Source: Allobosea sp.
GTDB lineage: Bacteria; Pseudomonadota; Alphaproteobacteria; Rhizobiales; Beijerinckiaceae
NCBI RefSeq assembly: GCF_017308075.1
Contig: NZ_JAFKFX010000036.1
Span: forward strand, 83,147-147,146
DNA length: 64,000 bases
Direction: 5' to 3'
Shown here: piece by piece, positions 24,189-33,415 of the stretch
Layout of the letters: every line of letters begins with the position of its first letter
Position numbering within the stretch: the first letter of the stretch is position 1
The notes under the pieces: model-generated
What the model was told of the DNA's origin: nothing
Seen by the model: only the letters and a program-made list of their open reading frames with translations
Databases searched by the model: none
Translations under genes and position numbers: made by a program

Positions 24189-26051
24189 CTAGGCTGGCGG
24201 CTTGCGATAGCGCGAGGAGCGGGCGAGGCCATGCTCCGTCTTGTTCCAGGCGAAGGGGCGGTTGCTATACTCGATGAGCGCGAGCCAGGCTGCCAGCGAA
24301 ACCAGCATGTAATAGAGCGGCAGGCCCGGTAGCCAGCGCAGGAGGTCGATGGCGCCGCGTCGCCAGGCCCCGAGCGCCGGCACCAGGAAAACGACGCAGA
24401 CCCCGGCACCGGTCAGCGTCAGCGCGGTGGCCGAGAGCAACAGTTCGAGAGCGCTGTCCGGGTTCAGCAGCGAGCCGTTCAGAATCGCGAAGATGAAACC
24501 GAGCGCGAAGAACGGGTATCCGAGCGTGCCGAGCAGCGTGCCGAACGCCAGCACCAGGAAGGTCAGCGTCGCGACCGGCCCGGCTTCGCGCAGCAGCCGA
24601 TGCGGCGCCAGCAAATGGCTGATCAGCGTCTGCAGATAGCCCTTCAGCCATCGCGTGCGCTGCTTCATCCAGGCGTTCAGAAAGCGTGGCGCTTCCTCCA
24701 AGGTCGCTGAGGGCAGGTCGGCGATGCGGCCGCCGGCCCGCACCAGGCGAAAGCCGATATCGGCATCTTCGGTGACGTTCCAGGCGTCCCAGCCGCCGAC
24801 CTTGCGCAGTGCCTCGGTTCGGAAATGGTTCGAGGTCCCGCCAAGCATGATCGGCAGGCCGCAGCGCAGCAGGCCCGGATTGAAGACGTCGAAGAGCCCG
24901 GCATATTCCAGTGCGAAGAAGCCGGCGAGCCAGCCATCCCCGGTGTTGTCGATCACGAGTCGCGCCTGCAGGCAGACCAGATCCGCGTCGTCGCGCAGGA
25001 AGCGCGCGGCGGCGAGGCGCAGTTGCTGCGGGTCGGGCACGTCCTCGGCGTCGAAGATCGTGAACAGCTCGCCCTGGGCTTCGGCCAGCGCGACGTTGAG
25101 CGCGCGCGGCTTGGTCCGCGGCACGCCGCACGGCACGATCACGACCTGCATGAAAGGCGGCAGCCGCCGCGCTGCCAGCAAACGCTGCATGCCCAGGTCG
25201 GTTTCCTCGACGAGGATGCGGATGTCGAGCTTGGCGGGCGGGTAGTCGAGCGCCGAGAGGGCGCCAATGAGCTGGTTCAGGACCCTCTCTTCGCCGAGGA
25301 GCGGCACGGCGACGGTATAGACCGGCAGGCGACTGTCATCGACGCGCCAGCGCTGCTCGCGCCAGAGGTTGGCCGGAGGTTTCTCCATCAGGCTCGCGAG
25401 GCGCAGCACGACCGCGCCGAAGAAGACCGGCCCCAGGGCCAGCGCCACACCGATCAGCGTGCCGACCGGCGCGAGCGTCGTCAGCGCGGCGAGCAGGCCG
25501 ACCATCAGAAGCGCGAGCCCCTTCTGCGAGATGCTGCTGCCGGTGCGGGCGCTAAAGCGGGCAAGGCCGGGCTCGTCGAGGCCGGCGGCCCGGCGGGCGA
25601 GCATGCGGGCGTTGCTCACGCGCAAGCCCGCAGCCAGCGCCGAGGGCGTCACGATCACGAGGTCGTCGCGGCGCTGCGGTTTGCCCGCCATGAAGCGCCG
25701 CAACGGCGCGCCGGCTGGCGGTGCACAGGCGAAGCGGGTGGGGCTGCCGGGCTCGTTCGCGATCCGTGCCACGCCCTCGCGCATGATCGCCGCGAGGTCG
25801 CCCCCCGGCAGGAGCGGCGGAACCTGGGCCGAGAAGCGCAGGTCGAACTCCGTGGCGAGGCTCCGGTAGAACGCCTCTTCGCCGACGAGGCCGGACGCGA
25901 TGACCTGTTTTGCCGGCGACACGCCCAGACGAGCGGCAGCGACCGCGGCCTGTCGCAGCTCAGCGGGAGGAACGCCATGGCTCGCGAGGAAGGCGATCTC
26001 GACCGGCAGGCTCGCTTCGGCCACGCCGCTCACGCAACGACACGGCCACAA
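24189..26051 (-). CDS. Processive GT2 family glycosyltransferase with N-terminal type II secretion-E-like domain
   Basis: About 620 residues. The first 150 resemble the N-terminal domain found in GspE/PilB-type proteins (GVSPAKQVIASGLVGEEAFYR). Two helices follow (about 185-240), then a GT-A domain with VAVPLLGEE, DAED (UDP/metal), TEDADIGFRLVRAGG and the KQRTRWLKG motif of processive beta-glycosyltransferases, and about four C-terminal helices. It probably makes or exports a surface polysaccharide. The 5' end is uncertain: the longest frame begins with TTG at 26051, with GTG at 26033 or 26024 as alternatives and no clear RBS. Confidence 0.85.
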   Translation of the reverse strand: MWPCRCVSGVAEASLPVEIAFLASHGVPPAELRQAAVAAARLGVSPAKQVIASGLVGEEAFYRSLATEFDLRFSAQVPPLLPGGDLAAIMREGVARIANEPGSPTRFACAPPAGAPLRRFMAGKPQRRDDLVIVTPSALAAGLRVSNARMLARRAAGLDEPGLARFSARTGSSISQKGLALLMVGLLAALTTLAPVGTLIGVALALGPVFFGAVVLRLASLMEKPPANLWREQRWRVDDSRLPVYTVAVPLLGEERVLNQLIGALSALDYPPAKLDIRILVEETDLGMQRLLAARRLPPFMQVVIVPCGVPRTKPRALNVALAEAQGELFTIFDAEDVPDPQQLRLAAARFLRDDADLVCLQARLVIDNTGDGWLAGFFALEYAGLFDVFNPGLLRCGLPIMLGGTSNHFRTEALRKVGGWDAWNVTEDADIGFRLVRAGGRIADLPSATLEEAPRFLNAWMKQRTRWLKGYLQTLISHLLAPHRLLREAGPVATLTFLVLAFGTLLGTLGYPFFALGFIFAILNGSLLNPDSALELLLSATALTLTGAGVCVVFLVPALGAWRRGAIDLLRWLPGLPLYYMLVSLAAWLALIEYSNRPFAWNKTEHGLARSSRYRKPPA

Positions 26052-26196
26052 GACCGCGCTTCCATTGCCGCCCCCCAGTGGCGGCGGTCCATTTTACCGT
26101 CGCCGGCAACCTATGGTTGCCGGTTCGGGGCTGGGAGTCGAGCAGAATTCTAGATCTCGCGGCGTTCTCGGCCATTCCGGCCGGAACCGGCCGGGT

Positions 26197-26664
26197 CTAG
26201 CGCCAGGCTTCGGCGACACCGCCCTGGTGATGAGCGCATTGCGAGTGGTCGGCGAGCGCCTCGATGATCGCGCAATCGCAGGCGCTGACCCCACCGGAAC
26301 AGGTCGCGGCGATCCGTTCCAGTTCCTTCTCGAGCGAACGCAGCCGCGCGATCTTGTGGCGGACCTCGTCGAGATGGGCGACCGAGATCGCATGCGCCTG
26401 GTCGCAGGGCAGGTCGGGATTGTCCGAGAGCTTCAGCAGGGTGCGGATGCTGTCGACCGAGAAGCCGAGATCGCGCGCATGCTTGATGAAGGCGAGCCGC
26501 TCGACATGGCGCCTGCCATAGCGGCGCTGGTTGCCTTCGGTCCGCTCCGGCGGCGGCAGCAATTCGACCTGCTCGTAATAGCGGATGGTCTCGACCTTGA
26601 CGCCGGTCTGCTCCGCCAGCACGCCGATCGGAACGACGCGTTCCAGATTCTTCCGGTCGGACAT
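26197..26664 (-). CDS. MerR-family heavy-metal regulator (ZntR/CadR/PbrR-like)
   Basis: A 155-residue MerR-type activator. The winged helix shows IGVLAEQTGVKVETIRYYEQ and GNQRRYGRRHVERLAFI, a dimerisation coiled coil follows, and the metal site includes a Cys near residue 87 (DLPCDQAH) and the C-terminal loop CSGGVSACDCAIIEAL. This Cys pattern is that of Zn/Cd/Pb sensors rather than CueR or mercuric MerR. It is divergent from the P-type ATPase operon, with a MerR-type promoter between them. Confidence 0.93.
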   Translation of the reverse strand: MSDRKNLERVVPIGVLAEQTGVKVETIRYYEQVELLPPPERTEGNQRRYGRRHVERLAFIKHARDLGFSVDSIRTLLKLSDNPDLPCDQAHAISVAHLDEVRHKIARLRSLEKELERIAATCSGGVSACDCAIIEALADHSQCAHHQGGVAEAWR

Positions 26665-26675
26665 CGATTTTCCTC

Positions 26676-26706
26676 TTGAACCTCTAGTCGCTTCAGCTTG
26701 TATCTA
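26676..26706 (+). promoter_or_regulatory. MerR-type promoter with 19-bp spacer and dyad operator
   Basis: TTGAAC (-35, 26676-26681) and TATCTA (-10, 26701-26706) are separated by 19 bp, the over-long spacer typical of promoters that MerR regulators underwind. The spacer holds an imperfect dyad (AACCTCTAG/CTTCAGCTT around a TCG centre). It reads toward the P-type ATPase gene. Confidence 0.75.
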
Positions 26707-26740
26707 GGGTGTCTCTGGACGCCGTCAAGCGGAGACAAAC

Positions 26741-29086
26741 ATGCGCGAATCTGATTCCGACCCCGCAAACCCGCTGTCCTGGCAGGTCACGGGCATGGAT
26801 TGCGCGAGCTGCGCCGCCAAGATCCGCAGTGCCGTCGAGCGCCTGCCTGGTGTCAGCGATGTCCGCCTCTCGGTGATGTCGGAGACGTTGTCCCTCTCGC
26901 TCGCCGCAGGGGGAACGACGGCGGCGGAGGTCGAGCGCCGCGTCGCCGGCCTCGGCTATGCCCTGGCGCCGGCCAAGCCCGCGGCCGCTGCGCCCATGCC
27001 GGAATCGCCTTCCTGTGGCTGCGGTCATGATCATGATCACGGCCACGAGGCCGGCCACCGGCATGCCTCGCAGGATGGTCACGGCCACGCTCATGATCAC
27101 TCTCGTGAAGGCCACGGCCAGGCGCATTCGCATGGCGGCACGGGCAAGAAGGCCGATGCAAAGGCCGATGCCGGGCACGGTCTGCCCGGCCATGTCCATG
27201 AGACGACGCCCGAAGGTATGAGCTGGTACCAGACCGGCAAGGGCCGGCTGGTGCTGCTCACCGGCGCGCTGCTCGCCGGCGCCTGGCTGGCGAGCCTCGC
27301 CTGGCCCGCTGGTTCCTATTGGCTCTTCGTCGCCGCCTGTCTGATCGGCGTCGTGCCGGTGGCGCGGCGCGCCTTCGCTGCTGCTGCGGCCGGCGTGCCC
27401 TTCACCATCGAGATGCTGATGACCATCGCCGCCGCCGGCGCGCTCGTCATCGGCGCGGCCGAGGAGGCGGCGCTCGTCGTCTTCCTGTTCGCGGTCGGCG
27501 AGGTGCTGGAGGGCGTCGCCGCCGACCGGGCGCGCGCCTCGATCCGGGCGCTCGGCGATCTCGTGCCCAAGACCGCGCTGGTCGAGGAGGACGGTGCGAC
27601 GCGGCAGGTCGACGCGGCCGCGCTGGCGATCGGCCAGATCGTGCTGATCCGCCCGGGCGACCGGGTACCGGCCGATGGCGAGATCGTCTCCGGCATTTCC
27701 GGCATCGACGAGAGCCCGGTGACCGGCGAATCGGTGCCGAAGACCAAGGGCGTCGGCGATCCCGTCTTCGCCGGCTCGGTCAACCGCGAGGCGGCCTTGC
27801 GCGCCCGCGTCACCAGGGCGGCGCAGGACAACACCATCGCTCGCATCATCCGCCTGGTCGAGGAGGCGCAGGAGGCCCGTGCCCCGACCGAGCGCTTCAT
27901 CGACCGGTTCTCGCGCGTCTACATGCCGGCGATCGTGGCGCTCGCCGTCGCCGTCGCGTTGGTGCCGCCGCTGTTCTTCGGTGGCGAATGGTCGGTCTGG
28001 ATCTATCGCGCGCTGGCGCTGCTGCTGATCGGCTGTCCTTGCGCCCTCGTCATCTCGGTGCCCGCCGCTATCGCCGCCTCGCTCTCCGCCGGTGCCCGGC
28101 AGGGCCTGCTGTTGAAGGGTGGCGTCGTCATCGAAGCCGCCGCCAAGACCGGTACAGTCGCCTTCGACAAGACGGGGACGCTGACCGAGGGCACGCCGCG
28201 GGTCACCGAGGTGGTGGCGCTTGGCCGGAGCGAGCGCGAGGTCGTGGAGCTCGCCGCCGCGGTCGAGACCGGCTCGAGCCATCCGCTGGCCGAGGCGATC
28301 CTCGCCCGGGCCGAGACGGACAGCATCCCGATGCGCCCGGCTTCGGAAGCTGCCGCCATCGCTGGCCAGGGTGTCACCGGCAAGCTCGACGGCGTCGCGA
28401 TCTTCGTCGGTGCGCCGCGCCATGCCATGAGCCGCGCCGCCTTCGACGCCACGGCCAAGGCAGCGGTCGAGCGGCTGGAAACCGACGGCAAGACGGTTGC
28501 CGCCGTCATCGCCGACGGCGTCCTCGTCGGGTTGATCGCGCTGCGCGACGAGCCGCGTGCCGATGCGGCCGCCGCGGTCGCCGAGCTCAAGGCGCTGGGC
28601 GTGCGCTCGGTGATGCTGACCGGAGACAATGCCCGCACCGGTGCGGCGATCGCCGGCTCGCTCGGCATGGACCACAAGGCCGAGCTGATGCCGGACGACA
28701 AGGTCGCGGCGATCCGCGAGCTCTCGGCGCAGGCGCCGGTGATGATGGTCGGCGACGGCATCAACGATGCGCCGGCGCTGGCCGCGGCCGGGATCGGCGT
28801 CGCCATGGGCTCGGGCACCGATGTCGCGCTCGAGACGGCCGACGGCGCCGTGCTGAAGAGCCGCGTCCGCGACATCGCGGCGATGATCCGGCTGGCGCGC
28901 GCCACCATGGCGAATATCCGCGTCAACATCGCGCTCGCGCTCGGGCTGAAGGCGGTCTTCCTGGTGACAAGCGTGCTCGGTTACACCGGGCTCTGGGTCG
29001 CGATCATGGCCGATACCGGCGCGACCGTGCTGGTCACCGCGAATGCGCTGCGGCTGCTGCGCTTCGACGCCGGCAAGACGAGCTGA
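26741..29086 (+). CDS. zntA: Heavy-metal translocating P-type ATPase (Zn/Cd/Pb exporter)
   Basis: A 781-residue P1B ATPase. It has one HMA domain with GMDCASC (about 15-21), then a long His-rich segment (about 85-155) likely to bind metal, about eight membrane helices, actuator TGES, the CPC ion-site motif (C432-P-C434), phosphorylation Asp476 in DKTGT, the HP motif SSHPLAEA and the hinge GDGINDAP. CPC with MerR/ZntR-type control points to Zn, Cd or Pb export rather than Cu. The start ATG follows a GGAGAC site. First gene of an operon with the ICMT-like protein and lspA. Confidence 0.93.
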   Translation: MRESDSDPANPLSWQVTGMDCASCAAKIRSAVERLPGVSDVRLSVMSETLSLSLAAGGTTAAEVERRVAGLGYALAPAKPAAAAPMPESPSCGCGHDHDHGHEAGHRHASQDGHGHAHDHSREGHGQAHSHGGTGKKADAKADAGHGLPGHVHETTPEGMSWYQTGKGRLVLLTGALLAGAWLASLAWPAGSYWLFVAACLIGVVPVARRAFAAAAAGVPFTIEMLMTIAAAGALVIGAAEEAALVVFLFAVGEVLEGVAADRARASIRALGDLVPKTALVEEDGATRQVDAAALAIGQIVLIRPGDRVPADGEIVSGISGIDESPVTGESVPKTKGVGDPVFAGSVNREAALRARVTRAAQDNTIARIIRLVEEAQEARAPTERFIDRFSRVYMPAIVALAVAVALVPPLFFGGEWSVWIYRALALLLIGCPCALVISVPAAIAASLSAGARQGLLLKGGVVIEAAAKTGTVAFDKTGTLTEGTPRVTEVVALGRSEREVVELAAAVETGSSHPLAEAILARAETDSIPMRPASEAAAIAGQGVTGKLDGVAIFVGAPRHAMSRAAFDATAKAAVERLETDGKTVAAVIADGVLVGLIALRDEPRADAAAAVAELKALGVRSVMLTGDNARTGAAIAGSLGMDHKAELMPDDKVAAIRELSAQAPVMMVGDGINDAPALAAAGIGVAMGSGTDVALETADGAVLKSRVRDIAAMIRLARATMANIRVNIALALGLKAVFLVTSVLGYTGLWVAIMADTGATVLVTANALRLLRFDAGKTS

Positions 29087-29096
29087 GGGGGCTGCG

Positions 29097-29717
29097 ATGA
29101 GCGGCATGGAGATCGCCAGCTATCTGATGGTCGTGGTCTATGTGATCAGCTTCCTCGCCATGAGCGCCATCCTGGCGAAGGAAGCCGGCCGCCCGGTCTG
29201 GCTGTTCGGCAAGGGTGGCGAGAAGCAGGCCCTGCCGGCGCTTCTGTTCAAGCTCGCCTTTGCCGGGGCGGTGATCTGGCCGCTGCTGCTCGCCGCCTTC
29301 GGCAACCCGGTCGCGGATGACCCGCTGCACGCCGCGCTGGACGGGCCCTGGTACGATGTGCTCGGCCATCTCCTCGTCGTCCTCGGCGCCTGCGTCGCGC
29401 TTTTGTCGCAGCGCTATATGGGCACGTCCTGGCGCATTGGCGCGGCCGAGGGCGAGCAGGGCGCGATCGTCGACAGCGGCCCCTTCGCGATCTCGCGCAA
29501 TCCGGTGTTCGTCGGCCAAGCAGTCCTCTTCATCGGCCTGTTCATCGTGCTGCCGAGCCTGATCCAGGCCGGCCTGACCTTCGCGCTTCTGGTCGCGATC
29601 CGCCTGCAGGTCGCGATCGAGGAGCGCGTGCTCGCCGCCTCGCTCGGCCAGCCCTATCTCGCCTATCGCGCCCGCGTCCGGCGCTGGCTCGGCGTCATCA
29701 GGCAGCTCCCGGCATGA
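29097..29717 (+). CDS. Isoprenylcysteine carboxyl methyltransferase (ICMT/PEMT) family membrane protein
   Basis: A 206-residue membrane protein with about five helices and the C-terminal ICMT-family signature: DSGPFAISRNPVFVGQ, then EERVLAASLGQPYLAYRARVRRWL. Such CzcN/NnrU-like proteins often accompany heavy-metal P-type ATPases, but their role in resistance is unclear. It lies 10 nt after the ATPase gene and overlaps lspA by 4 nt. Confidence 0.85.
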   Translation: MSGMEIASYLMVVVYVISFLAMSAILAKEAGRPVWLFGKGGEKQALPALLFKLAFAGAVIWPLLLAAFGNPVADDPLHAALDGPWYDVLGHLLVVLGACVALLSQRYMGTSWRIGAAEGEQGAIVDSGPFAISRNPVFVGQAVLFIGLFIVLPSLIQAGLTFALLVAIRLQVAIEERVLAASLGQPYLAYRARVRRWLGVIRQLPA

Positions 29718-30241
29718 CGATCGCCAGGAACGTCGCCGGCGTCCTCGTCGTGAGCGCGTTTGCCGCCGGCCTCGATCAGGCCAGCAAATGGCTGATGCTG
29801 GCCGTCGTCCTGGACCCTCCCCGGGTGATCGAGCTCGCGCCCTTCCTGAATCTCCGACTCGGCTTCAACACCGGTATCAGCTTCGGCCTGTTCCGCGACA
29901 CGCTGGAGCGCTGGCCCGAAGCGCTGGGGCTGTTCAAGTTCCTGGTCGGCCTCGGCCTCATCATCTGGGCGGCGCTGTCGCGGCATCGTCTCGAGCGCAT
30001 CGGTCTTGCCCTGATCGCCGGTGGCGCCTTCGGCAATGCGATCGATCGCTGGCGCCAGGGTGCGGTCACCGATTTCATCGACCTGCATTGGGGCGGCTGG
30101 CATTGGCCGACCTTCAACGGCGCCGATATCGCGATCACGCTCGGCGTCGTGCTGATGCTGCTCGCCAGCCTGCCGCTCGCCGAGCGTTTCGCCGGCCCCG
30201 GAGCCGGCGCGCGAAGGATCGGGCCGGGGACGCCGCGGTGA
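29714..30241 (+). CDS. lspA: Signal peptidase II (metal-operon LspA paralogue)
   Basis: A 175-residue four-helix aspartyl protease that cleaves lipoprotein signal peptides. Family motifs are LDQASKW, NLRLGFNTGISFG, the first catalytic Asp in GGAFGNAIDRW with VTDFIDLHW, and FNGADIAITLG with the second Asp. Its place after an ATPase and ICMT gene under MerR control resembles PbrC in lead-resistance operons, so it is probably an accessory copy beside a housekeeping LspA. It ends 1 bp from the convergent DsbA-like gene. Confidence 0.9.
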   Translation: MTIARNVAGVLVVSAFAAGLDQASKWLMLAVVLDPPRVIELAPFLNLRLGFNTGISFGLFRDTLERWPEALGLFKFLVGLGLIIWAALSRHRLERIGLALIAGGAFGNAIDRWRQGAVTDFIDLHWGGWHWPTFNGADIAITLGVVLMLLASLPLAERFAGPGAGARRIGPGTPR

Positions 30242-30242
30242 C

Positions 30243-30872
30243 CTATTTTCCGGCCTTGGCCAGGAGCGGCGCCAGGATCGCGTCGAACTGCGCGAGCGTC
30301 AGCGCCCCGGCATGCTTCTCGCCATCGACGAAGAAGGTCGGCGTCGAGTCGACGCCAAAGCTCTTGCCGCGCTCGGAAACCTGCCGGATGCCCAGGTAGA
30401 GGTCCTCGCGCTTCAGGCAGGCCTCGACGCCGTCCTTGCCCATGCCGGCCTGGCGCATCGCCTGGGTCAGCCCGTCCAGCGGCTTGTCGGAATGGGCCCA
30501 GCCTTCCTGCGTCCGGTAGAACATGTCGACCACCGCATACCATTTCTCCTCGCCGGCGCAGCGCGCGAGCATGAAGCCGGCCATGGCGAGCGGATCGAGC
30601 GGGAATTCGCGGATGATGAAGCGTACCTTGCCGGTGTCGACATATTTTGCCTTGAGGTCCGGCCAGGTCCTGGTGTGGAAGTTCATGCAGTGATGGCAGG
30701 TGAGCGAGGCGTATTCGATCACCGTCACCGGCGCATCGGCCGCTCCGAAGCTCTTCTCGGGCAGCGGGCCGGCTTCGAGCAGGCCGGAAGGGCCTTGTGC
30801 GAAGGCTGTCGCTGATAGCGAGCCGGCAAGGCCGAGGGCGATGGTCTGGACGATGAGACGGCGGTCGAGCAT
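30243..30872 (-). CDS. Periplasmic DsbA-family thiol-disulfide oxidoreductase
   Basis: A 209-residue secreted thioredoxin-fold protein. A signal peptide ends near AFA-QG; the redox centre is CHHC in YASLTCHHCMNFH, and a cis-Pro is in DSTPTFFVDGE, all typical of DsbA-like proteins. It probably introduces or isomerises disulfides in exported proteins. ATG 30872 has AAGGGG upstream; TTG 30890 is a less likely start. Divergent from the L,D-transpeptidase gene. Confidence 0.9.
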   Translation of the reverse strand: MLDRRLIVQTIALGLAGSLSATAFAQGPSGLLEAGPLPEKSFGAADAPVTVIEYASLTCHHCMNFHTRTWPDLKAKYVDTGKVRFIIREFPLDPLAMAGFMLARCAGEEKWYAVVDMFYRTQEGWAHSDKPLDGLTQAMRQAGMGKDGVEACLKREDLYLGIRQVSERGKSFGVDSTPTFFVDGEKHAGALTLAQFDAILAPLLAKAGK

Positions 30873-31058
30873 GGCGTGTTTCCCCTTCAACCCCGGGCTT
30901 GTGCAACCTCAAGCGACCTCAGGTTCAAGGGGGCAGACGCATGGCGCCGCCTGCTATTCTTCACGAAACTGTCAAGTCCGACCTCGATCGGCATGAGCCT
31001 GCGTGGTTACCGGCGCCCCGTTCACCAGCCGTTAGCGATACGCTCCGACAATCCCGCA

Positions 31059-32114
31059 ATGTCCATCCGCTCCCTCGCCCGCAATCTCCGCCGCCATGCG
31101 CTGCTTCTCGCCGGAGCCGTGCTTCTGTCCTCCTGCGTGGCGATGGAGGGCGATGACCGCCATCTGCAGCCGCTTCCGGTTGCGCTGGTCTCGCAGATGT
31201 CGGCCAAGGGCATGTCTCCCGGCGATCCGATCCTGGTCCGCATCTTCAAGAAGGAGAGCGAGCTGGAGGTCTGGAAGCGCGACCGCTCGGGCCGCTATGC
31301 GCTGCTGAAGACCTATCCGATGTGCCGCTGGTCGGGCCAGCTCGGCCCGAAGAAGCGCGAGGGCGACCGGCAGGCGCCGGAAGGGTTCTATACGGTCACG
31401 GCCGAGCTGATGAACCCGAAGTCGCAGTTCTATCTGTCGTTCAATCTCGGCTATCCGAATGCGCTGGAGCAGGCGCAGGGCTTCACCGGCTCGGCGCTGA
31501 TGGTCCATGGCGCCTGCACCTCGGCCGGCTGCTATGCGATGACCGACGAGGGCGTTACCGAGATCTACGGCCTCGCCCGCGAGGCCTTCGTCGGCGGCCA
31601 GCGCAGCTTCCAGGTCCAGGCCCTGCCCTTCCGCATGACGCCGGAGAACATGGCGGCGCATCGCAACAATCCGAACATCGTCTTCTGGCGCAATCTCAAG
31701 GAAGGCTACGATCACTTCGAGGCGACCCGCCGCCCGCCCCGCCTCGCCTATTGCGAGCGCCGCTACGTCTTCGATCCGGCCGAGGGCGCCGGTCCCTTCG
31801 TGCCGGGCGCGGCCTGCCCAATCTACGAGGTCGAGCAGGACAGCCGCGATCTCGTCGCCCAGAAGCGTGCCCGCGACGAGGAACGCACCGCCGGGCTGGT
31901 CGCCTCCGGCACGCCGGCGCTGAGCTACGCGCTACGCGATGGCGGCATGCATGAGAGTTTCCGCAGCCTGCTCAGGAAGATGGGGCCTGAGCGGATGCAG
32001 ACCATGGTCGCCGGCAAGGTCGCGATCAGCAATCCCGACGCCGCTCTCGCCGACCCCTTCGTCGCCGATCCCGGCGACCGCGCCCAGTTCACCGGTTCAT
32101 TGCCAGCCCAGTAA
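31059..32114 (+). CDS. L,D-transpeptidase (YkuD/YafK-like) lipoprotein
   Basis: A 351-residue protein with a lipoprotein signal (LLLAGAVLLSSC, lipidated Cys about residue 25) and a YkuD catalytic domain. The active-site motif is MVHGACTSAGCYAMTD with the nucleophilic Cys in SAGC. These periplasmic enzymes crosslink peptidoglycan 3-3 or attach or cleave proteins on it; YafK-type members share this length and the C-terminal extension seen here. ATG 31059 places the signal peptide correctly. Confidence 0.88.
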   Translation: MSIRSLARNLRRHALLLAGAVLLSSCVAMEGDDRHLQPLPVALVSQMSAKGMSPGDPILVRIFKKESELEVWKRDRSGRYALLKTYPMCRWSGQLGPKKREGDRQAPEGFYTVTAELMNPKSQFYLSFNLGYPNALEQAQGFTGSALMVHGACTSAGCYAMTDEGVTEIYGLAREAFVGGQRSFQVQALPFRMTPENMAAHRNNPNIVFWRNLKEGYDHFEATRRPPRLAYCERRYVFDPAEGAGPFVPGAACPIYEVEQDSRDLVAQKRARDEERTAGLVASGTPALSYALRDGGMHESFRSLLRKMGPERMQTMVAGKVAISNPDAALADPFVADPGDRAQFTGSLPAQ

Positions 32115-32242
32115 GGGCACGCTTCGATCCCGTTCGCGGAGTGGCGATTGCGCCGGGTGCGACGCTAGGCCGGTTTGATTCCGTCCCGGCTTTTGCCGAG
32201 AAGCGGCGGCGCGCCCGAGCGCCTCAGTTTCAGGATAGTCCG

Positions 32243-32863
32243 ATGCCGCTCCTCCGCTGGATACGCTACACCGCCTGGACGGTGCTGGCCGTGCTCGCCT
32301 TCGTCGTCGCGGCGATCCTGCTCGGCTGGTGGCAGGTCGACGGGCCGGGCGCGCCCGCGCGAACGGTTCAGACGGCCGCGGCGCCGATCGATGTCGGCGG
32401 CCCGTTCAGCCTGATCGATCATACCGGACGCAGGGTCACCGAGGCGGAGTTCCGTGGCCGGCCGATGCTGGTCTTCTTCGGCTTCACCCATTGCCCCGAG
32501 GTCTGTCCGACGACCCTGCTGGACATCACCGAGCAGCTCAAGGCGCTCGGTCCCGAAGCCGAGCGGCTGCAGGTACTCTTCATCACCGTCGATCCCGAGC
32601 GTGATACGCCGGCGCAGCTCGCGCTCTACCTGCAGTCCTTCGATCCGCGCATTGTCGGCCTCTCCGGCACGCCCCTGGAGGTCGAGTCGGTGGTAAAGGC
32701 CTACAAGGCCTATGCGAAGAAGATCCCGACCGAGGGCGGCTACACCATGGACCATACCGCTTCGGTCTATGTGATGGATGCCGAAGGCCGCTACCGCACC
32801 CTGATCGATTATCACGAGGACAGGCAGGCGGCGCTGGCCAAGATCAGGCTGGTGCTGAAATAG
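32243..32863 (+). CDS. SCO1/SenC family protein (second copy)
   Basis: A 206-residue SCO paralogue with one N-terminal helix (TAWTVLAVLAFVVAAILLGWW), copper motif CPEVC in FFGFTHCPEVCP and the distal His in MDHTASVY. It closely resembles the SCO protein at 23508-24101. It has no oxidase genes beside it, so a general copper or redox role is as likely as CuA assembly. Confidence 0.9.
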   Translation: MPLLRWIRYTAWTVLAVLAFVVAAILLGWWQVDGPGAPARTVQTAAAPIDVGGPFSLIDHTGRRVTEAEFRGRPMLVFFGFTHCPEVCPTTLLDITEQLKALGPEAERLQVLFITVDPERDTPAQLALYLQSFDPRIVGLSGTPLEVESVVKAYKAYAKKIPTEGGYTMDHTASVYVMDAEGRYRTLIDYHEDRQAALAKIRLVLK

Positions 32864-32913
32864 CGGCGTCGCCGGCTTTGTGCGCCCGCTTCTGACGGAG
32901 TAGACTTGCCGGC

Positions 32914-33306
32914 ATGCCTTCGCTCAGCCTGCGCATCGATCTCGATCGCGAAACCCGCATCGGTCCCGGTAAGATCGAACTGCTCGAAACCATCGCGGCT
33001 TGCGGTTCGATCTCGGCCGCGGGGCGCGAAATGGGCATGTCCTATCGTCGCGCCTGGGATCTCGTCGAGGCGCTCAACCGGGTCTTCGGCAAGCCGGTCG
33101 TCGTGCGCCAGGTCGGCGGCAAGAGCGGCGGTGGAGCCCATCTCACCGCGCTCGGCCTGGCACTGGTCGCGCATTATCGCGCCATCGAGCAGGCGGCCTC
33201 GGCCGCGGCGCAGCCCCATCTCGCCGCGATTCAGGCGGAGCTCGACCGATCGGGCGCGGACGAGCCGGACAACGCAACGGCAGGGGTGACGACCTCCGGC
33301 CCCTGA
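32914..33306 (+). CDS. ModE-like winged-helix regulator without molybdate-binding domain
   Basis: A 130-residue protein matching only the N-terminal DNA-binding domain of ModE: KIELLETIAACGSISAAGREMGMSY, RRAWDLVEALNRVFG and GGKSGGGAHLTALG. The C-terminal TOBE (Mop) domains are absent, and no mod transport genes are nearby. It may sense through another partner or regulate molybdenum genes elsewhere. The 109 bp to the next gene show nothing notable. Confidence 0.85.
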   Translation: MPSLSLRIDLDRETRIGPGKIELLETIAACGSISAAGREMGMSYRRAWDLVEALNRVFGKPVVVRQVGGKSGGGAHLTALGLALVAHYRAIEQAASAAAQPHLAAIQAELDRSGADEPDNATAGVTTSGP

Positions 33307-33415
33307 AGCAGGGCTGGCTGGAGGTTTTGGCGCCGGCCAGCGCATGAACGCCAGCGCTTCACCGGACGGTTTCCTGACCGCCGCCGGGCAGCCGCGCCGG
33401 ATGGTCCCCGACGGA

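Noticed and set aside
26693-29107. An 804-codon minus-strand frame opposite the P-type ATPase
   Set aside because: Shadow of the ATPase reading frame; no recognisable motif.
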